A stretch of 64,000 nucleotides of DNA. Origin: Iodidimonas sp. SYSU 1G8 (GTDB taxonomy: Bacteria > Pseudomonadota > Alphaproteobacteria > SMXS01). The stretch covers positions 310,001 through 374,000 of the forward strand of contig NZ_JBBYXJ010000002.1 of the NCBI RefSeq assembly GCF_039655775.1. The letters are read 5' to 3'. The notes under the pieces were generated by a model. That model was not told where the DNA came from, made no database searches, and saw only the letters and a list, made by a program, of their open reading frames with translations. This document shows positions 37,542-47,727 of this stretch, piece after piece. Both the position numbers and the translations under genes were made by a program. Numbering within the stretch: the first letter of the stretch is position 1; every line of letters starts with the position of its first letter.

Positions 37542-38915
37542 CTGAGACAGGCCGTGCGGCACCCCCGCCACTTTCTCGGTTTCCTCGTCGCGCTGGTGAT
37601 GGCTCTTGCCGGGCCTGCGGCGGTGTCCGCCGCCGAACCGCTCGACATTCACGAGTTCAAGCTGGCGAACGGCCTGCAGCTGCTGGTGATCGAAGATCAC
37701 CGCGCGCCGATCGTCACCCACATGGCCTGGTACAAGGTCGGCGCCACCGACGAGTTCGCCGGTAAGACCGGTCTTGCCCACTTCCTCGAGCACCTGATGT
37801 TCAAAGGCACCGAAAAGGTGCCGTCGGGCGAGCTGTCCAAGATCGTCGCCCGTAATGGCGGCCAGGACAACGCCTTCACCTCCTCGGACTATACCGCCTA
37901 CTTCCAGCAGGTCGCCGCCGACAAGCTGGCGCTGGTGATGGAGATGGAGGCTGATCGCATGGCGAATTTGCGCATCGCCGAGGACCAGGTGGATCAGGAG
38001 CGCCAGGTGGTGATCGAAGAGCGGCGCACCCGGGTCGAGAATTCGCCGCCCGCCCTGTTCGGCGAGCAGCTCGACGCGGTCCAGTTGCTGGCGCATCCCT
38101 ACCGGATTCCGGTGATTGGCTGGATGCACGACATCGAATCGCTGACCCGCGCCGACGCGCTGGGCTTCTACAAGCTGCACTATGCGCCCAACAACGCGGT
38201 GGTGGTCGTGGTCGGCGATGTGGAAGCCGAGGCGGTCAAGGCCCTTGCGAACAAGACCTATGGCGCGCTCCCGGCCAAGCCGGTGCCGCCCCGCATGCAG
38301 GGAAAGGAGCCGCCGCAGCTTTCAGCCCGGTCGCTGACCATGCGCGACCCGCGCGTCAGTCAGGCGTCATGGCTCAAGACCTGGATCGCGCCCAGCATCC
38401 ATTTTGGCGAGAGCAAGCACGCCATCCCGCTCGAAGTGCTCAACGACATCATTGGCGGCGGCACCACCAGCCGGCTTTACCAGACGCTGGTGGTGGAAAA
38501 GAAACTCGCGGTCGATGCCGGCTCCAGCTATGGCTCCGACGGCCTCGGTCCGTCGCGCTTTGGCGTCTCGGTGACGCCGCAGAATGACGATTACGCGCCC
38601 ATTCCCGCGGCGGTCGAGGCGGTGCTTGCCCAGATCCTGCGCGATGGTGTCACCGACGAGGAACTGGCCCGGGCGAAGAAGTCGCTGAAGGCCGCGGCGA
38701 TCTATGCCCGTGACAGCGGCCAGGGCCTCGCCAACATCTTCGGCGCGGCGCTGGTGCGGGGCGAGACGGTCGCCGACGTGCTGGCATGGCCGGACCAGAT
38801 CGAGGCCGTCACCAAGGACGACATCATGGCCGCCGCGCGCGCCGTGTTCGTCGAGGAACATTCCGTCACGGGCCTGCTGCTGCCGGCGGCTCCGGCGCAG
38901 GAGCCAGCGCCATGA
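37542..38915 (+). CDS. M16-family zinc peptidase, catalytic subunit; probable CTG start
   Basis: Secreted or periplasmic processing-peptidase-like protein of about 457 residues. The inverted zinc motif is HFLEH (in TGLAHFLEHLMFKGT), with the downstream Glu in EMEADRM. The second half-domain ends in EEHSVTGLLLP. An N-terminal signal (RHFLGFLVALVMALAGPAAVSA) is present. No ATG fits ahead of it. CTG 37542 lies seven bases after GGAG, right after the bamF stop; the alternative GTG 37554 has no well-placed ribosome site. Its stop overlaps the next M16 gene (ATGA). The pair probably forms a heterodimer. Confidence 0.88.
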   Translation: MRQAVRHPRHFLGFLVALVMALAGPAAVSAAEPLDIHEFKLANGLQLLVIEDHRAPIVTHMAWYKVGATDEFAGKTGLAHFLEHLMFKGTEKVPSGELSKIVARNGGQDNAFTSSDYTAYFQQVAADKLALVMEMEADRMANLRIAEDQVDQERQVVIEERRTRVENSPPALFGEQLDAVQLLAHPYRIPVIGWMHDIESLTRADALGFYKLHYAPNNAVVVVVGDVEAEAVKALANKTYGALPAKPVPPRMQGKEPPQLSARSLTMRDPRVSQASWLKTWIAPSIHFGESKHAIPLEVLNDIIGGGTTSRLYQTLVVEKKLAVDAGSSYGSDGLGPSRFGVSVTPQNDDYAPIPAAVEAVLAQILRDGVTDEELARAKKSLKAAAIYARDSGQGLANIFGAALVRGETVADVLAWPDQIEAVTKDDIMAAARAVFVEEHSVTGLLLPAAPAQEPAP

Positions 38916-40243
38916 TGGCCCGAATCTTCGCCGCGATCCTCCTGATCTGCGCGTATGGCGCGCGCGCCGAGGCGGTGGAGATCAAGGAAGTGGTCAGTCC
39001 GGGCGGCATCAAGGCTTGGCTGGTCGAGGAACATGGCATTCCGCTCATCGCCGTGGATTATGAGTTCAAAGGCGGCGCGTCGGCCGATCCCAAGGGCAAG
39101 GAAGGCCTTGCTTATCTGGCGTCAGGCCTGCTCAACGAAGGCGCGGGCGAGCTGGACGCCCTGGCGTTTCAGAAAGCGCTGGACGAACGGGCGATCCGCA
39201 TGGGCTTCACCGCCGGGCGCGATCAGTTCAGTGGCACGCTGAAGACGCTCAGCGAAGAAAAGGACGAGGCGTTCAGGCTTCTTGGTCTGGCGCTGGCCCA
39301 GCCGCGGTTCGACGCCGATGCGGTCGAGCGCGTGCGCGAACAGGTTCGTTCGATCCAGCGCTCGGAAGACGACAATCCCCGCTCGGTCGCGGGCAAGGCC
39401 TGGATGCGGGCGGCCTTCGGCGAGCATCCCTATGCCAGCAACCCTACCGGAACCCCCGCGAGCCTTTCCGGGCTGACCGCGCAGGATCTGCGCGGCTACG
39501 TCACCGCGACTTTCGCTCGAGACCGGCTGATCGTCAGCGTGGTCGGCGATATCACGCCCGAGGAGTTGGGAGCGCTGCTCGATAAGGCCTTCGGCGCGCT
39601 GCCGGCACAAGGCAAGGCAGCCGAAGTGGCCGATATCGCTCCGGTGCTTGATGCCAAGGTCCAGGTGATCGACACGGCCGTGCCCCAGAGCGTCGCCATG
39701 TTCGGCATGCCCGGCCTCAAGCGCGACGATCCCGACTGGTACGCGGCGCTGGTGATGAATCAGATCTTCGGCAGCGGCGGTTTCTCGTCGCGGCTGATGG
39801 AAGAGGTTAGAACCAAGCGCGGCCTCACCTATGGCGTCGCCACCTATCTCATGCCGATGGATCACGCCGCCCTGCTGCTGGGAAGTGTTGCCACGGTGAA
39901 CGCGCGCATGGGCGAATCCAAGTCGGTCATCGAGGGCGAGATCGCCCGCATGGCCCAGACCGGCGCGACCGAGGCCGAACTGGCCGACGCCAAGACCTAT
40001 CTCACGGGCTCCTATGCGCTCAATTTCGACACCAGCAGCGCCATCGCCGGCCAGCTGACGGGCATGCAGCGCTATGGTTTCGATACCGACTACATCAATG
40101 AGCGGAACAGCTACATCGAGGCGGTCACGCTGGCCGACGTCAACCGGGTCGCGCAGCGCCTGCTGGATCCAAACCGGACGTTCTGGGTTATCGTAGGCCA
40201 GCCCGAAGGGCTCAGTGCCGCAACGGAGAAACCGACACCGTGA
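38912..40243 (+). CDS. M16-family peptidase-like subunit lacking the zinc motif
   Basis: Second M16 protein, 443 residues with a signal peptide (IFAAILLICAYGARA). The HxxEH site is absent: the corresponding region reads GLAYLASGLLNEG. It keeps the substrate-binding Arg/Tyr pair (FSSRLMEEVRTKRGLTYGV). This is the usual non-catalytic partner of an M16 pair, encoded with ATGA overlap after the catalytic subunit and GTGA overlap into pgi. Substrates unknown. Confidence 0.92.
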   Translation: MMARIFAAILLICAYGARAEAVEIKEVVSPGGIKAWLVEEHGIPLIAVDYEFKGGASADPKGKEGLAYLASGLLNEGAGELDALAFQKALDERAIRMGFTAGRDQFSGTLKTLSEEKDEAFRLLGLALAQPRFDADAVERVREQVRSIQRSEDDNPRSVAGKAWMRAAFGEHPYASNPTGTPASLSGLTAQDLRGYVTATFARDRLIVSVVGDITPEELGALLDKAFGALPAQGKAAEVADIAPVLDAKVQVIDTAVPQSVAMFGMPGLKRDDPDWYAALVMNQIFGSGGFSSRLMEEVRTKRGLTYGVATYLMPMDHAALLLGSVATVNARMGESKSVIEGEIARMAQTGATEAELADAKTYLTGSYALNFDTSSAIAGQLTGMQRYGFDTDYINERNSYIEAVTLADVNRVAQRLLDPNRTFWVIVGQPEGLSAATEKPTP

Positions 40244-41514
40244 TCCCGCTCAGTCAGACTCTGGATGCCTGCTTCGAATCGGCCGTCGGTTCCGGCGGCG
40301 TGAGCCAGGCGGCGTTCGAGACGGCGATGAAAGCGGCATCGGCGGGCGTCGCGCGCATCCGCAAGGCGTATCGCGACGGCGCGTGGCCGTTGCTGCGCCT
40401 GCCCGAGGATACCACCGACCTCCTGAGCCTCACCGATATCGCCGGTCTGCTGTCGCGCCAGAGCAAGCATGTGGTCGTGCTCGGCATTGGCGGCTCCAGC
40501 CTGGGCGGTCAGACCCTGACGGCACTGGCGCCGCGCGGCAATCTGCCCGTGGTCGAATTCGCCGACAATCTGGATCCGCGCGCCCTGGGCGAATTGCTGA
40601 CCAGCATCGATTTCCTGGCGACCAGCTTCATCGTGGTGTCCAAGTCGGGCGGCACGCCGGAGACGCTGGCCCAGCTGCTCGTCGTGCTCGACGCCTATCG
40701 GGCCCGCGGTCTCGAGGAAGAGGTCGGTGCCCGCGTGCTGGCCATCGCCCAGCCGGGAACGAGCGCGCTGCGGGATATCGCCCGGCAGTGGTCCATCCCG
40801 GTGCTCGATCATGATCCCGATCTCGGCGGCCGCTTCTCCGTCCTGTCGGGTGTCGGCCTGCTGCCGGCCGCGCTGGCCGGTCTCGACCTGTGGGCGATCC
40901 GCGCCGGCGCCGCCGCGGTGCTCCGGGACCTGCTGCACTCGGACAATTCCTCGCCGGCCATGGGCGCGGCGATGGCCGGCGCTCTGGCCGCCAAGGGCGT
41001 GACCACGCTGGTGATGATGCCCTATGTGGGCCGCTTCGAGCGGGTCGGCCACTGGTACCGCCAGCTTCTGTCCGAAAGCGTCGGCAAGGATGGCAAGGGG
41101 CTCACGCCGCTCGCCGCGCTGGGGCCGGTCGACCAACACTCCATGCAGCAATTGCTGGTGGACGGACCTTACGACAAGTTGGTCACCGTCATCACCGCCG
41201 ACATCAAGGGCTCGGGCCCGACCGTTCCGGCCGATCTCGCCCAGGACAAGGCCCTCTCCTTCATGGCCGGGCGCACCATCGGCGACGTCGTCGACGCGCA
41301 GGCCCGGGCCAGCATGGATGTGCTGATCCGCAAGGGCCATCCGGTCCGGCACATCGCCGTCGGCGAGCCGGACGAGAAGGCGCTCGGCGCCCTGTTGATG
41401 CACTTCATGCTGGAAACCATCATCATCGGCGATATGCTGGGCGTCGATCCTTTCGACCAGCCCGCCGTCGAGCTGGGCAAGGTCCTCACGCGGGAATACC
41501 TGCAAAACCCATGA
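40240..41514 (+). CDS. pgi: glucose-6-phosphate isomerase, short form
   Basis: Interconverts glucose-6-P and fructose-6-P. The 424 residues are much shorter than the ~550 of the E. coli enzyme. Both SIS domains are present: [23 protein letters not shown], the signature [27 protein letters not shown] and the C-terminal [10 protein letters not shown] (FDQxGVE in the standard pattern). It starts at GTG 40240, inside the stop of the M16 gene, and its stop overlaps mutL. Being packed between unrelated genes suggests only shared transcription. Confidence 0.93.
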   Translation: MIPLSQTLDACFESAVGSGGVSQAAFETAMKAASAGVARIRKAYRDGAWPLLRLPEDTTDLLSLTDIAGLLSRQSKHVVVLGIGGSSLGGQTLTALAPRGNLPVVEFADNLDPRALGELLTSIDFLATSFIVVSKSGGTPETLAQLLVVLDAYRARGLEEEVGARVLAIAQPGTSALRDIARQWSIPVLDHDPDLGGRFSVLSGVGLLPAALAGLDLWAIRAGAAAVLRDLLHSDNSSPAMGAAMAGALAAKGVTTLVMMPYVGRFERVGHWYRQLLSESVGKDGKGLTPLAALGPVDQHSMQQLLVDGPYDKLVTVITADIKGSGPTVPADLAQDKALSFMAGRTIGDVVDAQARASMDVLIRKGHPVRHIAVGEPDEKALGALLMHFMLETIIIGDMLGVDPFDQPAVELGKVLTREYLQNP

Positions 41515-43331
41515 CCATTCGCCTGCTGCCGGAGACCACCGTCAACCGCATCGCCGCGGGAGAGGTGGTGGAGCGGCCGGCCAGCGCCATCAAGGAACTG
41601 GTCGAGAACGCCATCGACGCGGGTGCGCGCCATGTGGACGTGGTGCTGGCGGGTGGCGGCATCGAGTATATCGGCGTCACCGACGACGGCATGGGCATGA
41701 GCCGCGAGGACCTCGAGCTTTGCATCGAGCGGCACGCGACCTCCAAGCTGCCCGACGACGACGATTTGCTCCGGGTGGAATTCCTGGGCTTTCGCGGCGA
41801 GGCGCTGCCGTCCATCGGCGCGGTCAGCCGCCTCACCATTTCCAGCCGGGCGCGCGGCGCGGCCGAGGCCTGGCAGATCGCCGTCGAGGCTGGCCGCAAG
41901 CTGCCGGCGCGTCCTGCCGCGCTCAATCACGGCACCAAGGTCGAGATTCGCGACCTGTTCCATGCCACTCCAGCCCGGCTGAAGTTCCTCAAGGGCGAGC
42001 GGACCGAACTGAACCAGGCGGTCGACACCATGCGCCGTCTCGCCATGGCCAACCCGGAAGTCGGCTTTACCCTGACCCACGATCAGCGTGTGCTACTGCG
42101 CGTGCCTCCCGCGCCGGGCGATCTGTTCGATCAGCGGCTGCTGGCGCGGCTGTCGGCCCTTCTGGGCGCGGATTTCGGCGAGAACACTCTGCCCATCGAC
42201 GCCGAGCGCCGGAATTTTCGTCTGCGCGGCTTCGCGGGCGTGCCCACCTACAATCGCGGCAATGGCCAGCATCAGTATCTGTTCGTGAACGGCCGCACCG
42301 TGCGGGACAAGCTGTTCGTCGGCGCGGTACGCGGCGCCTACGCCGATTTCCTGGCGCGTGACCGCCACCCGGTGCTGGCGCTTTTCCTTGACGCCGAACC
42401 CGAGGACGTGGACGTGAACGTTCATCCGGCCAAGGCGGAAGTTCGCTTTCGCGATGCCGGGGTGGTGCGCGGCCTGATCGTCGGCGCCCTGCGCAACGCG
42501 CTGGTCGCGGCGGGCCACCATGCCTCGACGACGGTCGGCGCCGCGGCCCTCGGTGCCATCAAGCGCGAGACACCCGCCTTCTCGGCCAATCCCATCTTCG
42601 CCGAGTTCAACCGACCGCTGGCTGTCCCGCCCGGCTTTGGCGACGGACGTGATCAGGCGGCGTTCGCCTATGGCTCGGAGCCGTCCGCGCGCGTCGATAC
42701 GGCACCTTCGGCCGTGGTGCCTCTCGCCGCCGAGCCGCAGCCCGAAGCGCGCTATCCGCTGGGCGCCGCCCGCGGCCAGCTGCATGAGACCTACATCATC
42801 TCGCAGACCGAGGACGGCATCGTCATCGTCGATCAGCACGCCGCGCACGAACGCCTGGTTTACGAGCGCATGAAACAGGCGCTGACCGGCCAGGGTGTCG
42901 CCCGCCAGATGCTGCTGCTGCCCGAAGTGATCGAGCTTGACCCGGCTGCCGCCGATCAGCTGATCGACCGCGCCCATGAACTGGCTGAACTGGGACTCGC
43001 CATCGAAGCCTTTGGCCCTGGCGCCGTGGTGGTGCGCGAGGCGCCCGCCTTGCTGGGCGACTGCGACATCAAGGGATTGGTCCGCGATCTCGCCGACGAT
43101 CTCGCCGAACTGGACGAGGCGCTCAGCCTGAAGGAACGTCTCGAGGATGTCTGCTCCACCATGGCCTGCCATGGCAGCGTGCGCGCCGGTCGGCGGCTGA
43201 CGGTCACCGAAATGAACGCACTGATGCGCGAAATGGAGGCAACCCCCCATTCCGGCCAGTGCAACCATGGCCGTCCCACCTATGTGGAACTGAAGCTCAA
43301 GGATATCGAACGTCTATTCGGGCGGCGCTGA
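41511..43331 (+). CDS. mutL: DNA mismatch repair protein MutL
   Basis: Mismatch-repair matchmaker with endonuclease, 606 residues. The N-terminal GHKL ATPase has [31 protein letters not shown] and FRGEAL; the transducer domain has [10 protein letters not shown] and [15 protein letters not shown] low-complexity linker covers about 350-430. The C-terminal dimer/endonuclease domain has [21 protein letters not shown] and QCNHGRPT, so it is the nicking type found in bacteria without MutH. The end overlaps a small opposite gene by 18 bp. Confidence 0.97.
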   Translation: MTIRLLPETTVNRIAAGEVVERPASAIKELVENAIDAGARHVDVVLAGGGIEYIGVTDDGMGMSREDLELCIERHATSKLPDDDDLLRVEFLGFRGEALPSIGAVSRLTISSRARGAAEAWQIAVEAGRKLPARPAALNHGTKVEIRDLFHATPARLKFLKGERTELNQAVDTMRRLAMANPEVGFTLTHDQRVLLRVPPAPGDLFDQRLLARLSALLGADFGENTLPIDAERRNFRLRGFAGVPTYNRGNGQHQYLFVNGRTVRDKLFVGAVRGAYADFLARDRHPVLALFLDAEPEDVDVNVHPAKAEVRFRDAGVVRGLIVGALRNALVAAGHHASTTVGAAALGAIKRETPAFSANPIFAEFNRPLAVPPGFGDGRDQAAFAYGSEPSARVDTAPSAVVPLAAEPQPEARYPLGAARGQLHETYIISQTEDGIVIVDQHAAHERLVYERMKQALTGQGVARQMLLLPEVIELDPAAADQLIDRAHELAELGLAIEAFGPGAVVVREAPALLGDCDIKGLVRDLADDLAELDEALSLKERLEDVCSTMACHGSVRAGRRLTVTEMNALMREMEATPHSGQCNHGRPTYVELKLKDIERLFGRR

Positions 43332-43520
43332 CTTGCGCCGCTTGGCAGCCGTCGCCTCCCGGGACTCCGGGGGTTTCGGCATTGTCTTTATCAGCGTATC
43401 CGCTTCGCTCGCCGCCAGACGAAGATACATGGCGACGCTATCGGCGCCCACCAGTTCCGCATCCTTCTCGAGATAGCGGACAGCCTCGAGAATCGCCCGA
43501 AGCGTCTCGCGCTCTGTCAT
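43314..43520 (-). CDS. small conserved-looking protein, 68 residues
   Basis: Soluble helical protein: [40 protein letters not shown] followed by a basic, Pro-rich tail ([21 protein letters not shown]). The coherent amphipathic helices and codon use support a real gene, though it overlaps the mutL 3' end by 18 bp and has a weak ribosome site. Not recognised beyond general similarity to short helical proteins. Confidence 0.6.
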   Translation of the reverse strand: MTERETLRAILEAVRYLEKDAELVGADSVAMYLRLAASEADTLIKTMPKPPESREATAAKRRKSAPPE

Positions 43521-43612
43521 TGCCCAACCTTGTTCGAACTTAAAATGGTGTGCCCAGCAATATGCGGATCAGCGTAATGCAACTTGATGCAGGCAACAAC
43601 GCCCGTGGGTGC

Positions 43613-44164
43613 TCAGGGTTCGTAGCGGGCGAAAACAATATGGCTGCCGCCATAGGCACGCTGATCGGTTTCGGCGAAGCCCGGCGGTAGGGTCACCGCC
43701 TCGCCGGATGCCGTTTCGATCACCACCGTCGCTCCCGGCGACAGCCAGCCGCCGCGCGCGGCGGCCTCCAGAGCGGGATTCACCAAACCCTTGCCATAAG
43801 GCGGGTCGAGAAAGGCGAGCGTCGCGCCCACCTCGGATGGCCTCAGTTGCGCCGCGTCTGCCCTGACCACGGTGCATAGCGCGGCTGCCTTCGCCGCGTC
43901 GATATTGGCCCTGACAAGCGCCAGCGACCGGGTGTCCATGTCGACGAACACGGCCCGTGCCGCGCCGCGCGACAGCGCCTCCAGCCCCAGCGCGCCGGTG
44001 CCGGCGAACAGGTCGAGCACGACCGCGTCCCGCAGCACGGGCGGGTTCATGTGGGCGATGATGTTGAAAAGGGATTCGCGTACCCGATCGGTGGTCGGGC
44101 GCACCCGGTCGTCCTCCGGCGTCTTCAGCCGGAGACCGCGAAAGCGGCCGCCGACGATCCGCAT
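43613..44164 (-). CDS. rsmD: 16S rRNA (guanine(966)-N(2))-methyltransferase
   Basis: Rossmann methyltransferase of 183 residues modifying G966 of 16S rRNA. It starts MRIVGGRFRGLRL and contains RPTTDRVRESLFNII, the SAM motif VLDLFAGTGALGLEALSRG and the catalytic FLDPPYGKG. The true start is ATG 44164, since the 42 codons of open frame upstream overlap rluB. It lies 19 bp after rluB in the same orientation, a common pairing. Confidence 0.95.
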   Translation of the reverse strand: MRIVGGRFRGLRLKTPEDDRVRPTTDRVRESLFNIIAHMNPPVLRDAVVLDLFAGTGALGLEALSRGAARAVFVDMDTRSLALVRANIDAAKAAALCTVVRADAAQLRPSEVGATLAFLDPPYGKGLVNPALEAAARGGWLSPGATVVIETASGEAVTLPPGFAETDQRAYGGSHIVFARYEP

Positions 44165-44183
44165 CAGACCGGCGTCCCGCGCA

Positions 44184-44939
44184 TCATTTTGCCTTGAGCT
44201 GGAACGCCGCGCCCAGCTGCTGGCGCAGCACCGGCCGGTGCACCTCGCGCACCTCGCCGCGCTCCAGCACGCCGAGCTGGAACGGACCATAGGCGACCCG
44301 GATCAGCCGGCTGACCTGCAGCCCGGCGTGCTCGAGCAGCTTGCGGACCTCGCGGTTCTTGCCTTCACGGATGCCGACGGCGATCCAGGTGTTGGATGCC
44401 TTCCGGCTCTCGACCTCGACTTCGGCGGGCGCGTATTTCACGCCATCGACGACCACGCCCTTGCGCAGCGCCTCCAGGCGCTTGTCGTCCGGCTCTCCCC
44501 ACGCGCGCGCGCGGTAGCGACGCTTCCAGCCGGTCTTCGGGCTTTCCAGATGACGGGCCAGCTCGCCATCATTGGTCAGCAGCAGCAGGCCCTCCGAGTT
44601 GATGTCCAGGCGGCCGACCGAGATCACCCGGGGCATGTCCTTGGGCAGGTTCTCGAACACCGTGTTGCGGCCCTTCGGGTCCTTGTGGCTGGTCAGCAGG
44701 CCCGGCGGCTTGTGGTACAGCCACAGCCGGGTCGGCTCGGCCGCCGCGATGGGCTTGCCATCGACGGTAATGATCTGCTCGGGCCTTACGTTCAGCGCCG
44801 GGCTGTCCAGCACCTTGCCGTCCACGGCCACGCGGCGTTGCTCGATCATGGTCTCCGCCGCGCGCCGCGACGCCACGCCCGCTCGCGCCAGCACCTTGGC
44901 GATCCGCTCGCCGTCCTTATCGCCCGTCTTCTCGTTCAT
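44184..44939 (-). CDS. rluB: 23S rRNA pseudouridine synthase, RluB/RsuA family
   Basis: Pseudouridine synthase of 251 residues: N-terminal S4 RNA-binding domain (ERIAKVLARAGVASRRAAETMI), then the catalytic GRLDINSEGLLLLTNDG motif (Asp). NREVRKLLEHAGLQVSRLIRVAYGPFQLG is the RluB/RluE/RsuA signature. The presence of the S4 domain and the position next to rsmD favour RluB over RluE. Start ATG 44939 matches the S4 domain boundary. Confidence 0.92.
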   Translation of the reverse strand: MNEKTGDKDGERIAKVLARAGVASRRAAETMIEQRRVAVDGKVLDSPALNVRPEQIITVDGKPIAAAEPTRLWLYHKPPGLLTSHKDPKGRNTVFENLPKDMPRVISVGRLDINSEGLLLLTNDGELARHLESPKTGWKRRYRARAWGEPDDKRLEALRKGVVVDGVKYAPAEVEVESRKASNTWIAVGIREGKNREVRKLLEHAGLQVSRLIRVAYGPFQLGVLERGEVREVHRPVLRQQLGAAFQLKAK

Positions 44940-44974
44940 GCGCGCACCATAGTGCGGATTGGGTTCCGGGGAAA

Positions 44975-45439
44975 TCAGCTTTCCCGCAGCTCGAGCGTCA
45001 GGAACAGGCTGTTCGGGTCGGGCCCGTACACCCCGAAGGGCGGGCAGTCGGTGAAGCCCTCGCTGCGGTATAGCGCGTGGGCCGGACGGAAGAACGCCCA
45101 CGACCCCGTCTCCAGGCTGAGACGCGTCATGCCCTCGGACCGGGCAGCGGCGATGATGTGGCGCAGCATGGCCCGTCCCGCGCCGCGGCCGCGCATGGCC
45201 TCGGCGGTGTGCATGGATTTCACTTCCCCATGGTCGTTCGACAGTCGCTTCAGCGCGCCGATGCCCGCCAGCGTGTCATCGATCCAGAGGGACCAGACAC
45301 GGATATCGGGCGTCCTCAATCCGGAAACGTCCAGCGCATGGGCGCTTCCCGGCGCTGTTTCCGCCCGAGCCGTCGCGAGATGAATCGCGAACAGGGCGAT
45401 CACACGTTCATCGTTGAAGTCGGCGGGAATAATCCGCAT
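44975..45439 (-). CDS. GNAT-family N-acetyltransferase
   Basis: Acetyltransferase of 154 residues with the acetyl-CoA-binding loop RGRGAGRAMLRHIIAAAR (about 84-101) and the strand SLETGSWAFFRPAHALYRSEGF, resembling the ElaA/YkgA-like branch. Substrate unknown. It is divergent from the VOC gene (75-bp gap) and 35 bp from rluB. Confidence 0.85.
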   Translation of the reverse strand: MRIIPADFNDERVIALFAIHLATARAETAPGSAHALDVSGLRTPDIRVWSLWIDDTLAGIGALKRLSNDHGEVKSMHTAEAMRGRGAGRAMLRHIIAAARSEGMTRLSLETGSWAFFRPAHALYRSEGFTDCPPFGVYGPDPNSLFLTLELRES

Positions 45440-45514
45440 CGTACTGGGCTCCCCTATGGCCTCAGCTTACTCTGGTAGTCGCGCGGCCATGGAGAAGATT
45501 TGGAGGTGAGCGCC

Positions 45515-45907
45515 ATGCTGTCGCACGTGCATCTGGGCATCTCGGACTTCCCCCGGGCTTTTGCGTTCTACACCGCCGTCATGAAGGCTCTCGGTTTCCC
45601 GCTCAGGTTCTGCGAACCGGACAAGGCGTGGGCCGGCTGGATGCCGTCTGCCGCGCCGCGCCCGCTGTTCCTTATCGGCCGACCCTATGATGGCGGTGCG
45701 GCCTCCGCCGGAAATGGCCAGATGGTCGCGTTGCTCGCCCCAAACCGTGCGACCGTTGACGAGACTCACGCCGCGGCCCTCCATGCCGGCGGACTGTGCG
45801 AGGGCAGGCCCGGGCCGAGGCCCCATTACCACGCGGATTATTATGGCGCCTACTTCCGCGATCCCGATGGCAACAAGATCTGCGTCTGCTGTCACGATCC
45901 GGAATAG
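45515..45907 (+). CDS. VOC-family (glyoxalase/bleomycin-resistance-like) protein
   Basis: Single-module metalloprotein-type protein of 130 residues: LSHVHLGISDFPRAFAFYTAVMKALGF at the N-terminus and AYFRDPDGNKICVCCH at the C-terminus, the two paired betaalphabetabetabeta units of the VOC fold. His and Glu-like ligand positions are partly conserved. The family acts on many substrates, so no reaction is claimed. GGAGG lies eight bases before ATG 45515. Confidence 0.88.
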   Translation: MLSHVHLGISDFPRAFAFYTAVMKALGFPLRFCEPDKAWAGWMPSAAPRPLFLIGRPYDGGAASAGNGQMVALLAPNRATVDETHAAALHAGGLCEGRPGPRPHYHADYYGAYFRDPDGNKICVCCHDPE

Positions 45908-45950
45908 GTCACGGCTTGACGGTGCTGGACCGTTTGCCCATGGTCCGCTG

Positions 45951-46397
45951 ATGCATAACCGCTTCATGCAGATGGCGCTCGACGAAGCGGGCGCGGCGGC
46001 CCGGCGCGGCGAGGTGCCCGTCGGCGCGGTGCTCGTCGGACCGGACGGCGCCGTCCTCGCGCGCGACGGCAACCGCATCGTCGAACGGCGCGATCCGACC
46101 GCGCACGCGGAAATGCTCGTCATCCGGGCGGGCGCGGCGATGCTGGGCTCGGAACGGCTGACCGGCTGCGACCTCCACGTCACGCTCGAGCCCTGTCCCA
46201 TGTGCGCCCAGGCGATGGCGTTCGCCCGTATCCGCCGGCTTTATTACGGCGCTGCCGATCCCAAGGGCGGCGGCGTCGATCATGGGCCGCGCCTCTTCGC
46301 GCTGCCGACGTGCCATCACGCGCCCGAAATTTATGGCGGTATCGCCGAGGGCGAAGCCGCCCGTCTGCTGAAAGACTTTTTCGCGGCGAGACGATAA
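45951..46397 (+). CDS. tadA: tRNA-specific adenosine deaminase
   Basis: Zinc deaminase of 148 residues that converts wobble A34 to inosine in tRNA-Arg(ACG). The active-site motifs are PTAHAEMLVIR (His and catalytic Glu) and EPCPMCAQAM (two Cys). The C-terminal part DPKGGGVDHG is the TadA-type loop. Start ATG 45951; the alternative ATG five codons later is less likely. It is followed 10 bp later by the mscS-type gene. Confidence 0.94.
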   Translation: MHNRFMQMALDEAGAAARRGEVPVGAVLVGPDGAVLARDGNRIVERRDPTAHAEMLVIRAGAAMLGSERLTGCDLHVTLEPCPMCAQAMAFARIRRLYYGAADPKGGGVDHGPRLFALPTCHHAPEIYGGIAEGEAARLLKDFFAARR

Positions 46398-46407
46398 GCT
46401 GGCCATC

Positions 46408-47727
46408 ATGGATCTCTCCACCACCATCGCCGATCTGAAGACCTGGCTGTCCTTCGCCGGCGGCTGGACCGCCGAACATGTGCTGACACTCGCCACGCTC
46501 TGGCAGGCGCTGGTGATCGCCGTGACCTTCTTCGCCGCCCGGCTCCTGGCCAGGCCGCTCAGGGCCTGGGCGAAAAACCGTCCGGGACAGGCCAATGGCG
46601 CCGCCGAACGGACCCTGGAGGTGATGGTCCTGCTCATCACGCCGGCCATCTGGCTCGTCCTGCAATTGGTGCTCTATCAGATCGCGCGCGGGCTCGACCT
46701 GCACCGGTACGGCCTGCGCATCAGCATGACCCTGCTGGCGGCATGGCTGCTGATCCGCCTGCTCACTGCGCCTGTACGCAATCCGGCCATGGCCCGGCTG
46801 GTCGCCGTCGTCGCCTGGACGGTCGCCGCGCTCGACATACTAGGCATTCTCGACCAGACCATGATCCTGCTGGAACAGGCCGCCATTCCCATGGGCAAGG
46901 ACAAGGTTCTGTCCCTGCGCAGCGTGCTGATCGCGGTGCTGGCGGTGGTGGTCTTCGTCTGGATTGCGCTGATCACGACCCAGTTCGTCGAACAGCGCCT
47001 GTCCCGCGCGCACAGCTTCACGCCTTCGGCGCGGCTGCTCCTGGCCAAGATCGCCAAGTTCACCCTGATCGCCATCGCGATTATCGTCGGCCTCGGATCG
47101 GCGGGCCTCGACCTGACCATCTTCGCCTTCTTCGGCGGCGCACTCGCCGTGGCGGTCGGTTTCGGCCTCCAGAAGGTGACCTCCAACCTGTTCAGCGGAT
47201 TTATCCTGTTGCTCGACCGCTCCATCAAGCCGGGAGACGTGGTCGAGCTTCAAGGCACCTATGGCTGGGTCAACAAGCTGGCCACGCGCTACACCTCGGT
47301 CATCACCCGCGATGGCACCGAATACCTGATCCCCAACGAGGACATGATCACCCAGCCGGTGGTCAACTGGTCGCACTCCAACCGGCTGGTGCGCCAGCAT
47401 GTGAAGATTCGCGTGTCCTATGACAGCGACATCAATCTGGCGCGATCGCTGTGCATCGACTCGGCCAAGGAAACCGAACGCGTGCTCGATACGCCGTCGC
47501 CGCTGTGCATGCTGCTGGACTTCGAGGAAAGCGCCGTCATCCTCGAGTTGCGCTTCTGGATCGAGGATCCCCAGAACGGAATCACCAACGTGCAAAGCGA
47601 CGTGCGCCTCAAGATCTGGGACAAGTTCCAGGCATCGGGCATCCGCTTTCCCTTCTCGCAGCACGATCTTCACATTGTCACCCGCGGTCGCCGTACGCGC
47701 GAGAACGACGAGGGTACGCAAGCGTGA
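46408..47727 (+). CDS. MscS-family mechanosensitive ion channel
   Basis: Inner-membrane channel of 439 residues, longer than E. coli MscS (286). Five or so hydrophobic helices occupy about 25-260. The pore-lining helix and first beta-domain residues read GGALAVAVGFGLQKVTSNLFSGFILLLDRSIKPGDVVEL, followed by the beta and alpha/beta domains (TRYTSVITRDGTEYLIPNEDMI). It releases solutes on osmotic downshift. The stop overlaps the next gene's GTG (GTGA). Confidence 0.93.
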   Translation: MDLSTTIADLKTWLSFAGGWTAEHVLTLATLWQALVIAVTFFAARLLARPLRAWAKNRPGQANGAAERTLEVMVLLITPAIWLVLQLVLYQIARGLDLHRYGLRISMTLLAAWLLIRLLTAPVRNPAMARLVAVVAWTVAALDILGILDQTMILLEQAAIPMGKDKVLSLRSVLIAVLAVVVFVWIALITTQFVEQRLSRAHSFTPSARLLLAKIAKFTLIAIAIIVGLGSAGLDLTIFAFFGGALAVAVGFGLQKVTSNLFSGFILLLDRSIKPGDVVELQGTYGWVNKLATRYTSVITRDGTEYLIPNEDMITQPVVNWSHSNRLVRQHVKIRVSYDSDINLARSLCIDSAKETERVLDTPSPLCMLLDFEESAVILELRFWIEDPQNGITNVQSDVRLKIWDKFQASGIRFPFSQHDLHIVTRGRRTRENDEGTQA

